From: Flavobacterium sp.
Lineage (GTDB): Bacteria; Bacteroidota; Bacteroidia; Flavobacteriales; Flavobacteriaceae
Length of the DNA stretch: 64,000 bases
Assembly (NCBI RefSeq): GCF_027490375.1
Contig: NZ_JAIXYH010000075.1
Span: 1-64,000, forward strand
Reading direction: 5' to 3'
In this document: one piece after another, positions 16,986-23,874 of the stretch
Layout: each line of letters starts with the position of its first letter
Numbering within the stretch: position 1 is the first letter of the stretch
Notes under the pieces: generated by a model
Seen by the model: only the letters and a program-made list of their open reading frames with translations
What the model was told of the DNA's origin: nothing
Databases searched by the model: none
Made by a program: the position numbers and the translations under genes

Positions 16986-17006
16986 ATAAATAACATTAAA
17001 TCAAAA

Positions 17007-17435
17007 ATGGAAAATTTAAAAAACAAAACAGCTGCTCAACTTTTACGAAATAGTTTAGACACATTTCTAGCAAAAGATATGAAAGGTTGGTCTGAGCTTT
17101 GTGCCGATGATGTAGTGGCTGAATTCCCTTTTGCTCCAGAAGGTTCTCAAGCACGATTTGAAGGTCGTGAAGCATTGTATGCTTATTTGAAAGATTACCC
17201 AAATTTCATTAATGTAAAATCACTTCCTACATTAAAAATCTACGAGACAGATGACGCCAATGTTGCTATTGCTGAATGGAGTGCTTCAGGTGTTGTTATT
17301 GGTAATGGTAATCCGTATGAAATGAGTTATGCTACTTTCGTAACCTTTCGAGATGGACTTATAGTGCACTACCGTGAGTACTGGAATCCACAAGCTTTCA
17401 TGAAAGCTATGAGTGGCGGAAGTTTTGCAGAATAA
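17007..17435 (+). CDS. SnoaL-like/NTF2-fold protein
   Basis: 142-aa single-domain alpha+beta-barrel protein of the NTF2/SnoaL (ketosteroid-isomerase-like) superfamily. Typical features are the opening helix with FLAKDMKGWSELCADD (about 19-34), FEGREALYAYLKDYP (about 50-64) and a final strand HYREYWNPQAF (about 121-131). Many such proteins are isomerases or hydrolases acting on small hydrophobic substrates; the reaction here cannot be told. Setting among oxidoreductases suggests detoxification of reactive organic compounds. Confidence 0.85.
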   Translation: MENLKNKTAAQLLRNSLDTFLAKDMKGWSELCADDVVAEFPFAPEGSQARFEGREALYAYLKDYPNFINVKSLPTLKIYETDDANVAIAEWSASGVVIGNGNPYEMSYATFVTFRDGLIVHYREYWNPQAFMKAMSGGSFAE

Positions 17436-17464
17436 TAATTACTAGTAAACCAAACCTACTTTGA

Positions 17465-17495
17465 AAACCATTGACATTTGTCAATGGTTTTTTTT
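17465..17495 (+). terminator. Terminator of repeated module 3
   Basis: AACCATTGAC-ATTT-GTCAATGGTT plus a T-run. Compared with copy 1, both arms changed together (CG pair to AT pair), and the loop changed too. Confidence 0.88.
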
Positions 17496-17560
17496 ATCAT
17501 ATCGCATCGTTTTATGGGGTAGTACTATTGCAATTTTACAGTATCAAAATAGACATAAAA
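17494..17560 (+). promoter_or_regulatory. Repeated promoter/operator box, copy 3
   Basis: ATCATATCGCATCG, then GCAATTTTACAGTATCAAAA at the same 34-nt offset. It precedes the DoxX gene. Confidence 0.65.
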
Positions 17561-17583
17561 TAACCATTTAAAAATTAGAAAAA

Positions 17584-17940
17584 ATGAACAAGAACAAAAT
17601 CATTTATTGGACAACTACAGGAATTATTAGTGCCATGATGCTTTTTAGTGCATTCGGGTATTTTACTAACGAGGAGATGAAAGCAGCATTTGTACATTTA
17701 GGATTTCCCGATTATTTTAGAATTGAACTCGGTGTTCTCAAAGTTTTAGGCGCTTTAGCATTAATTCTTCCACATGTTCCTAATAAAATTAAATCCTTCG
17801 CTTATTTTGGATTTGCTGTAACCTTTGTTTCTGCATTTATCGCTCATACAGCCAGTGGAGATTCAATTTCAGTAGCCGTTGCACCAATTGTGTTTTTAAC
17901 AATTTTAGGAGTATCCTATTACTATCAAGATAAAATTTAA
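17584..17940 (+). CDS. DoxX family membrane protein
   Basis: 118 aa with four hydrophobic segments, the DoxX/DoxD-like architecture. Conserved-looking pieces are LGFPDYFRIELGVLKVLGALALI (about 39-61), with the E-x-x-K-x-x-G pattern, and SFAYFGFAVTFVSAFIAH (about 72-89). Family members are often linked to thiol or quinone redox enzymes in the inner membrane. It has its own copy of the repeated promoter box and may be the first gene of a transcript that runs on into pirin and the reductases. Confidence 0.88.
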   Translation: MNKNKIIYWTTTGIISAMMLFSAFGYFTNEEMKAAFVHLGFPDYFRIELGVLKVLGALALILPHVPNKIKSFAYFGFAVTFVSAFIAHTASGDSISVAVAPIVFLTILGVSYYYQDKI

Positions 17941-18043
17941 ATAATAAAATCTTCACTAACAAAAAGTTTATTTCAGCTAAAACAGAAATGAAGTTAGCAA
18001 TGAATAGTTAAAAAAGGTGAATAAAATAAACAAACCCTATACA

Positions 18044-18910
18044 ATGAAAAAGGAAGCCAGTTTCTCAACCAAAGGGAATAAAACAGACCTCGGTCCTTTG
18101 ATTATCAATCGAATGTTGCCTAATAGCTATACCAAAAAAGTAGGGCCCTTTGTGTTTCTAGATTACGTAGCACCAACTATCAAAGAAGTTGTCAATAAAA
18201 ACGGAATGGGTGCACATCCGCATCGTGGAATTGCAACATTAACTTATATTCTTCAGGGAGAAGTAGAACATTTTGACAGTGCAGGACATACAGGAAAAAT
18301 ATATTCAGGCGGTATGCAATGGATGAAAGCAGGAAATGGAATCGTACACGACGAAAATTTTAATTTCGACTCTCAAACAGATAGTAAAATAATTCAAGGC
18401 TTTCAGTTTTGGATTAATCTGCCTGCTAAAAATAAATCAGAGAAACCAGATCATATTGCGATTCAAGCAGATCAAGTACCCAAAAAAGTATTATCCAATG
18501 ATGCAGGTTGGATAAAGGTAATTGTAGGTAACTATGAAGAATTGAGTTCCAAGATTCCAAATTATTCTGAACAGTTTTTATATCATATTCATTTAGAAAA
18601 GGGGAAGCAATTTTCTGTCAACTTTCAGGATAAAATTGAGGTAGCCGCTTTTTTGACCACACAAAATACAATACTCAACGATGCCGAATTTCAGGCTGGA
18701 GAGTTTGTAGAATTTGGATGGAAAGCAGGAGAAATTGAAATAAAAAACACATCAGAAACCACTATCGATGTTATAGTATTTGGTGGAGAAGAATATACAG
18801 AACCAATTGTATCAGAGGGTCCGTTTGTGATGAACTCGCTAGATGATATATGCGTTGCTTATCGAGATTTTTATGCCGGAAGATATGGCGAAATTAATAG
18901 TATTAAGTAA
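18044..18910 (+). CDS. Pirin family protein
   Basis: 288-aa bicupin of the pirin/YhaK family. The N-terminal cupin has GAHPHRGIATLTYILQGEVEHFDS with the metal-binding histidines and glutamate, and then GGMQWMKAGNGIVHDE; the C-terminal cupin is degenerate. Some pirins are quercetin 2,3-dioxygenases or are induced by oxidative stress. I place the start at the ATG at 18044; a GTG 27 nt upstream is in frame, but the extra residues are not family-like. The next gene starts 4 nt downstream. Confidence 0.92.
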   Translation: MKKEASFSTKGNKTDLGPLIINRMLPNSYTKKVGPFVFLDYVAPTIKEVVNKNGMGAHPHRGIATLTYILQGEVEHFDSAGHTGKIYSGGMQWMKAGNGIVHDENFNFDSQTDSKIIQGFQFWINLPAKNKSEKPDHIAIQADQVPKKVLSNDAGWIKVIVGNYEELSSKIPNYSEQFLYHIHLEKGKQFSVNFQDKIEVAAFLTTQNTILNDAEFQAGEFVEFGWKAGEIEIKNTSETTIDVIVFGGEEYTEPIVSEGPFVMNSLDDICVAYRDFYAGRYGEINSIK

Positions 18911-18914
18911 AAAA

Positions 18915-19994
18915 ATGAAATTATTAGAAGCAAATAAAATTGGAAACTTAATCCTAAAAAACAGGATAGTTATGGCTCCTATGACACGTGCTCGTGGAGA
19001 AGGAAAAGGTGTAGCAAATGATTTAACCGCATTGTATTACTCCCAAAGAGCCACTGCTGGTTTAATCATTACAGAAGGCATTAATATTTCCGAACAAGCA
19101 TTAGGAAGTCCTTTCACTCTAGGAATTTATACTGAAGAACAAATTGTAGGCTGGAAAAAAGTAACTGACGCAGTACATCAATATGGAGGTAAAATTTTCG
19201 CCCAACTTTGGCATACCGGTCGTGTAGCACATTCGGCAGATAAAAATGGAATATTACCAGTTGCACCATCGGCAATTGCTATTACAGGACAACAACATTT
19301 TTCATCACAAGGACTAGTAGATTACGAAAAACCAAGAGTATTAGAAACAGCAGAAGTAAAACAAGTTATTCAAGACTACAAACAAGCGGCGATAAACGCA
19401 ATCAAAGCAGGTTTTGACGGAGTTGAACTACACGCCGCGACTGGTTACTTACCAAATCAGTTTTTAGCCGAAAGTGCTAATATTCGTACTGATGAATATG
19501 GTGGAAACATCAAAAACCGTAGTCGTTTTATTCTGGAAGCAATGCAAGAAATGGTAGCAGCAATTGGAATAAATAAAGTAGGTATCAAATTATCGCCTAG
19601 TATTCCTTATAACAGCATTCTCGAAAGCGATCCAATTGCAACCTATTCTTACTTAATTAAAGAATTGAACAATTTGCCTTTGGCATACATTCACCTTATG
19701 AATCCTTTGTTTCTTCCCGAAGTTGGCTTTGAACAGTATGCAAAAGATGTTATGGGAACATTTGGCACACTAACTCATCATACCATCATTGCGAATGCGG
19801 GTTATACTCGTGAATCTGCGGAACAAGAATTACAAAAAGGAATAGCCAAAATGATTTCTTTCGGAGTTCCTTTTATCGCCAATCCCGATTTAGTAAAACG
19901 TTTTGAACTTAACGCTGAACTCAATGAAGCTGACCGTGCTACTTTTTATGGGGGTAATGAAAAAGGCTATACCGATTATCCAGGTTTACAATAA
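18915..19994 (+). CDS. Old yellow enzyme family alkene reductase
   Basis: 359-aa FMN-dependent ene-reductase of the NemA/OYE type; it reduces the C=C bond of electrophilic enones, nitroesters and quinones with NAD(P)H. It shows NRIVMAPMTRARGEGKG (about 19-35), QLWHTGRVAH (about 96-105), DGVELHAATGYLPNQFL (about 172-188, the H-x-x-x-G-Y-L substrate/FMN motif) and a late FGVPFIANPDLVKR (about 318-331). The ATG at 18915 is family-consistent; an upstream in-frame ATG at 18843 lies inside the pirin gene. Confidence 0.93.
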   Translation: MKLLEANKIGNLILKNRIVMAPMTRARGEGKGVANDLTALYYSQRATAGLIITEGINISEQALGSPFTLGIYTEEQIVGWKKVTDAVHQYGGKIFAQLWHTGRVAHSADKNGILPVAPSAIAITGQQHFSSQGLVDYEKPRVLETAEVKQVIQDYKQAAINAIKAGFDGVELHAATGYLPNQFLAESANIRTDEYGGNIKNRSRFILEAMQEMVAAIGINKVGIKLSPSIPYNSILESDPIATYSYLIKELNNLPLAYIHLMNPLFLPEVGFEQYAKDVMGTFGTLTHHTIIANAGYTRESAEQELQKGIAKMISFGVPFIANPDLVKRFELNAELNEADRATFYGGNEKGYTDYPGLQ

Positions 19995-20061
19995 ATCAAT
20001 TCATAAATTGAATGTAAAATAGGTTTTATTAAACATAATAAAGGATTTAAAGTTATAAAGT

Positions 20062-20808
20062 ATGACAACCTCAACAACAAAAATAGCATTGGTAACAGGA
20101 GCGGCGACAGGTATCGGTCGGGCTATTGCCATTCGCTTAGCTAAAGACGGAATCACAGTAGCCGTTAATTATATTGGAGATGCGACGCAAGCTAATGAAG
20201 TGGTAAATGAGATACAGAAAAATGGTGGCAACGCGGTAGCTTTTGAAGCAAATGTTGGTGAAGTTTCAGAAATAATTGGTCTTTTTGATGCAGTTATTGA
20301 AAAGTTTGGTGGTATCGACATTGTAGTGGCAAATGCTGGAATTGCAAAAATGGGCATCCCTATTGCCGATGTTACCGAAGAGGACTTCGATCGAATCAAT
20401 GCTGTGAATCACAAAGGAACTTATTTTGTCTTTCAACAAGCAGCCAAAAAAGTTAGAAATGGTGGACGTATTATTCAAATTTCCTCCTCAAGTGCACTAT
20501 ATCCTGCAGCAGGTCTAGGTATTTATTCGCCTAGTAAAGCAGCCGGAAAAGTAGTTACCGAAATTTTGGCTCAAGAACTTGGGCATCGACAAATATCCGT
20601 CAACAGTGTTTTGCCTGGACCAACCAGAACACCTTTGATGGAAAAAGAAGTTTCAAAAGAAGAAATGAAACGAATTGCCCAAGGAATGAATTTAGGAAGA
20701 ATGGGAGAACCAGAGGACATTGCTGGTGTAGTAGCATTTCTTGCAAGCCTTGAAGGTGCTTGGATAAACGGACAACAAATAATCGTAAATGGTGGGGGTA
20801 GGATGTAA
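20062..20808 (+). CDS. SDR family oxidoreductase
   Basis: 248-aa classical short-chain dehydrogenase/reductase. Cofactor motif TGAATGIGRAIA (about 13-24), NAG at about 92-94, catalytic serine in ISSSSAL (about 140-146), and Tyr-Lys in YSPSKAA (about 155-161). The C-terminal pattern PGPTRTPLME and NGQQIIVNGGGRM is typical of 3-oxoacyl-reductase-like SDRs. Substrate unknown. It lies 67 nt after the ene-reductase and 54 nt before a second SDR. Confidence 0.93.
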   Translation: MTTSTTKIALVTGAATGIGRAIAIRLAKDGITVAVNYIGDATQANEVVNEIQKNGGNAVAFEANVGEVSEIIGLFDAVIEKFGGIDIVVANAGIAKMGIPIADVTEEDFDRINAVNHKGTYFVFQQAAKKVRNGGRIIQISSSSALYPAAGLGIYSPSKAAGKVVTEILAQELGHRQISVNSVLPGPTRTPLMEKEVSKEEMKRIAQGMNLGRMGEPEDIAGVVAFLASLEGAWINGQQIIVNGGGRM

Positions 20809-20862
20809 CTAAGAATAGTCAAAGGAAAACAAATTTGATAGGAACTAAAAAGTATTTATAAA

Positions 20863-21630
20863 ATGAAAAACAATTCAAGTAAAATAGTATTAGTAACTGG
20901 TGGAAGCCGCGGACTTGGAAAAGAATCAGCTTTACAATTAGCAAAAAGTGGTTTTGATGTAATTATTACATTTCAAAACAACAAAACAGATGCAGAAAAC
21001 GTAGTAAACCAAATAAAAGCATTGGGCAGAAAATCGGCCAATCTTCAATTGAATTTAGCAAAAGTGAATTCTTTTGATGAATTCGTTTCGGACTTAAAGA
21101 AAATTTTGGAGAGAGATTTTGGAAAAAACAGAATAGATGCTTTGGTAAACAATGCAGGAACAGGATATTACGCATCAATAGAAAATACTACCGAAGAAGG
21201 TTTTGACGAAATGGCAACAACCCACCTTAAAGCACCTTTTTTCCTTACTCAAAAATTATTATCCTTAATAAATGAAGGCGGAAGTATGGTTAACACCTCT
21301 TCGGGTTTAGCTCGTTTTAGCTATCCAAATTATGCGGCATATGCTATTATGAAAGCGGGCATAGACTCCTTAACTCGTTATCAAGCTTTAGAATTTGGTT
21401 CTCGAAAAATCAGAGTAAACTCTATTGCGCCTGGTGCAATTGAAACCGATTTTGGTGGAGGTGCCGTACGAGATAACAAAGCATTAAATGATATGATTGC
21501 TGGCAATACGGCACTTGGCAGAGTAGGTTTGCCTGATGATGTAGGTAGAGTTGTTGTTTTCTTATGTTCCGCTGATTCAAAATGGATCAATGCTCAGAGG
21601 ATTGAAGTATCGGGCGGAATTCACATCTAA
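20863..21630 (+). CDS. SDR family oxidoreductase
   Basis: 255-aa classical SDR with TGGSRGLGKESA (about 10-21), NNAG (about 96-99), catalytic serine in NTSSGLA and Tyr-Lys in YAIMKAG (about 157-163). It is a paralogue of the SDR just upstream but clearly diverged from it. It is the last gene of the redox block and is followed by a hairpin terminator. Substrate not inferable. Confidence 0.92.
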   Translation: MKNNSSKIVLVTGGSRGLGKESALQLAKSGFDVIITFQNNKTDAENVVNQIKALGRKSANLQLNLAKVNSFDEFVSDLKKILERDFGKNRIDALVNNAGTGYYASIENTTEEGFDEMATTHLKAPFFLTQKLLSLINEGGSMVNTSSGLARFSYPNYAAYAIMKAGIDSLTRYQALEFGSRKIRVNSIAPGAIETDFGGGAVRDNKALNDMIAGNTALGRVGLPDDVGRVVVFLCSADSKWINAQRIEVSGGIHI

Positions 21631-21649
21631 AAGTGCCACAAGATAAAGC

Positions 21650-21678
21650 CCGTATTGAATATTTAATACGGATTTTTC
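21650..21678 (+). terminator. Terminator of the redox block
   Basis: CCGTATT / AATACGG 7-bp stem with an 8-nt AT-rich loop, then ATTTTTC. Confidence 0.7.
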
Positions 21679-21946
21679 TTCTTATTACTGCTTAAATGAT
21701 ATAGATCACGATTTAACTTTTTTCAATTAAAAATCAAATACTCGTAATTTTTTTATCTCAAGTAAACTTCACCAATTCTTATTATATTTTTGAAGTGAAG
21801 TTCAGAATTTAATTTTAAACATCTATTCGAGGCTTCTCCTAATTTGAACCGTTCATAAATCAAATTTATGTTTTTCGTTTTAAAATAAAATGGCTTTCTC
21901 TGAGGTTTTTTCACTAAAACCTCGATAGCGCAAACTTACAACCTCC

Positions 21947-22014
21947 ACCTTCAAAAAGATACAAAAACACATCTCAATAACGTCTTTTTTAGATTAGTTT
22001 TGAAAATGGTTTTG
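21947..22014 (+). repeat. ~67-bp direct repeat, right copy
   Basis: Same orientation as 14756-14822. It brackets the Crp-to-SDR redox block together with the left copy. Confidence 0.85.
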
Positions 22015-22120
22015 GTACGGTTTACATCACAGATGTTAGCGAAACTAATGAAGTAACTTAGTGCTATCGAGATTTAGTCGGTTGAAAAGCACTTTTCGTC
22101 AAGATTTTTTTTGGAAACGA

Positions 22121-22313
22121 TACGCCGCAATAGCGATTGACGCGGAAAGGGGACAAAAAACAGCGCGTGCGCACCGCGAGTTTTAAGAGCGACCAGCGGA
22201 AGCACGCTAAACCGCCGGTGTGCCGCAGCTGTTTGCGAACCCTTGCAGCAAAAAGCGCGACGCTGCGGTGTACGGAATTTCCACTATTGCCGCAGCGGAT
22301 TGCCCAAAAAATA
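22121..22313. repeat. GC-rich extragenic element, copy 1
   Basis: Strongly GC-rich against AT-rich flanks. It shares GCGATTGACGCGGAAAGG, TTGCAGCAA and an end in GCCCAAAAAATAA with the element at 51495-51610, suggesting a dispersed non-coding repeat family. Confidence 0.6.
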
Positions 22314-22428
22314 ACAATTAGATAATCAGGTATTTACAAATAATTTCTGAGAATTTTGAATGGCTGTGTAACTTTTTGACAGACCGCTGCGTACAAGTAC
22401 TGTATCCATAACAGCAAGGAGTTAAAAA

Positions 22429-23292
22429 ATGAGACAACTCAAAATTACCAAGCAGGTTACCAATCGGGAAACTGCATCGTTAGATAAGTATTTACAAGAA
22501 ATCGGAAAGGTTGATTTGATTACCGCTGATGAGGAAGTTGAATTGGCACAGAAGATTAAAGCCGGCGACCAACGCGCGTTAGAAAAGCTTACCAAAGCCA
22601 ACTTGCGTTTCGTGGTTTCGGTTGCTAAACAATATCAGAATCAAGGACTTACACTTCCGGATTTAATTAATGAAGGAAACTTAGGATTGATAAAAGCCGC
22701 ACAACGTTTTGACGAAACACGTGGATTTAAATTCATTTCGTACGCCGTTTGGTGGATCAGACAATCGATTTTACAAGCTTTGGCCGAGCAATCGCGTATT
22801 GTGCGTTTGCCGCTGAACAAAATCGGTTCGATCAATAAAATTAACAAAATGTACGCTTTGTTGGAGCAATCGAACGAGCGTCCGCCCAGTGCCGAGGAAA
22901 TTGCGAAAGAGCTCGACATGACGGTAAACGACGTGAAGGAGTCGATGAAAAACTCAGGCCGTCACCTTTCGATGGATGCTCCTTTAGTGGAAGGTGAAGA
23001 TTCGAATTTATACGACGTATTGCGCTCGGGCGAATCGCCGAATCCGGATCGCGAATTGATTCACGAATCGTTGCGCACCGAAATTGAGCGTTCGTTAGAG
23101 ACCCTAACTCCAAGAGAAGCCGATGTAGTGCGCTTGTATTTTGGTTTGGGCGACCAACACCCGATGACCTTAGAAGAAATTGGTGAAACCTTTGATTTGA
23201 CTCGCGAACGCGTGCGCCAAATTAAAGAAAAAGCAATCAGACGCTTAAAACATACCTCAAGAAGCAAAATTTTAAAAACTTATTTGGGATAA
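22429..23292 (+). CDS. rpoD: Primary RNA polymerase sigma factor (RpoD/SigA)
   Basis: 287-aa sigma-70, the short primary sigma of Bacteroidota, which lacks region 1.1 and directs recognition of TTTG/TAnnTTTG promoters. Visible: region 1.2 ([18 protein letters not shown], about 15-32), region 2 ([32 protein letters not shown], about 101-115), region 3, and region 4 with the [31 protein letters not shown] (about 245-272). It is followed by two hairpins. It stands alone after a GC-rich extragenic element. Confidence 0.97.
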   Translation: MRQLKITKQVTNRETASLDKYLQEIGKVDLITADEEVELAQKIKAGDQRALEKLTKANLRFVVSVAKQYQNQGLTLPDLINEGNLGLIKAAQRFDETRGFKFISYAVWWIRQSILQALAEQSRIVRLPLNKIGSINKINKMYALLEQSNERPPSAEEIAKELDMTVNDVKESMKNSGRHLSMDAPLVEGEDSNLYDVLRSGESPNPDRELIHESLRTEIERSLETLTPREADVVRLYFGLGDQHPMTLEEIGETFDLTRERVRQIKEKAIRRLKHTSRSKILKTYLG

Positions 23293-23361
23293 ATAATAAG
23301 TTTTACGATTTTTACGGCGAACAACAGTCTGATTAACTGTTCGTTTTTTGATTGATGATTG

Positions 23362-23394
23362 AAACTCCGGCTGATTACCGGAGTTTTGTTTTTT
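23362..23394 (+). terminator. rpoD terminator
   Basis: Perfect 9-bp stem AAACTCCGG / CCGGAGTTT with a 7-nt loop and T-rich tail. A weaker hairpin (CGAACA / TGTTCG) lies about 40 nt upstream. Confidence 0.85.
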
Positions 23395-23520
23395 GGGAGA
23401 TTGCGAGATTAAAAGATTGCGAGATTGCGAGATTGCGAGATTTTGAGATTGCGAGATTTTGAGATTACAAGATTTCGAGATTGAAAGATTGGAAGATTGG
23501 GAGATTGAAAGATTGGGAGG
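23395..23520. repeat. GCGAGATT/AAAGATT degenerate tandem repeat
   Basis: About 125 bp of 8-9-nt units such as GCGAGATT, TTGAGATT and GAAAGATT. On the other strand it is the same AAATCTCG family as at 1205-1275 and 1560-1635. Confidence 0.85.
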
Positions 23521-23560
23521 TTTTAAAAAACCTTAAAAATTACTTTTTACTACAAATAAA

Positions 23561-23797
23561 TCATTTGCGCTCGCTGTGAGCCTTAAAAAAGTCTTCAAGC
23601 GAAATACCCATAGCACGGCATATACGGTCTAATGTATAAACTGTCGTTGCTATTCTTCCGGATTCAATTCGAGATAAATTTGTTGTATCAAACTCACCGT
23701 CAATTTTACTAGCCACGTCAAGTTGGCTCAACTGTAGCGCTGTGCGAACTTCTTTAATTGTTTTTCCGAGGGCTATATTAAAATCACTTTTTTTCAC
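23561..23797 (-). CDS. XRE family transcriptional regulator
   Basis: 78-aa single-domain Cro/C1-type HTH protein if started at the GTG at 23797. Helix-turn-helix ALGKTIKEVRTALQLSQLDVASKIDG, then TTNLSRIESGR, and a late LDRICRAMGISLEDFF. A longer frame begins at an ATG at 23863, but its extra 22 residues are not XRE-like and are encoded across two operator-like palindromes, so I prefer the GTG. It is divergent from the AHH toxin lipoprotein and is the likely repressor of that gene and itself. Confidence 0.8.
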   Translation of the reverse strand: MKKSDFNIALGKTIKEVRTALQLSQLDVASKIDGEFDTTNLSRIESGRIATTVYTLDRICRAMGISLEDFFKAHSERK

Positions 23798-23814
23798 TTG
23801 CCATATCTGACAAG
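23797..23814. promoter_or_regulatory. Operator-like palindrome 1
   Basis: CTTGCCATATCTGACAAG: imperfect dyad matching palindrome 2 at 11 of its 14 core positions (TTGCCATATnTGnCAA pattern). It abuts the proposed XRE start. Confidence 0.6.
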
Positions 23815-23845
23815 TAAAATTCTTTTTTATATTCGTGATTATTAA

Positions 23846-23859
23846 TGCCATATATGGCA
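23846..23859. promoter_or_regulatory. Operator-like palindrome 2
   Basis: TGCCATATATGGCA, a perfect 14-bp palindrome 15 nt before the start of the toxin gene and 48 bp from the equivalent bases of palindrome 1. Confidence 0.65.
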
Positions 23860-23874
23860 ACAAAAACCATTTTT

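Larger units (their letters stand above)
21679..22335. other. Non-coding stretch between redox block and rpoD
   Basis: No gene. An AT-rich part holds the right copy of the ~67-bp repeat; then base composition changes abruptly to a GC-rich element (22121-22313). A short ORF through the GC-rich part is not credible. Confidence 0.65.

Noticed and set aside
18843..18914. Upstream ATG for the old yellow enzyme
   Set aside because: It adds 24 residues translated from inside the pirin gene in another frame; the family N-terminus fits the ATG at 18915.
22137..22325. 62-aa basic frame in the GC-rich element
   Set aside because: Arginine/cysteine-rich translation of GC-rich repeat DNA; no start context and not in the second copy of the element.
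23395..23520. Possible CRISPR array
   Set aside because: Units are 8-9 nt with no unique spacers and irregular sequence; no cas genes nearby.
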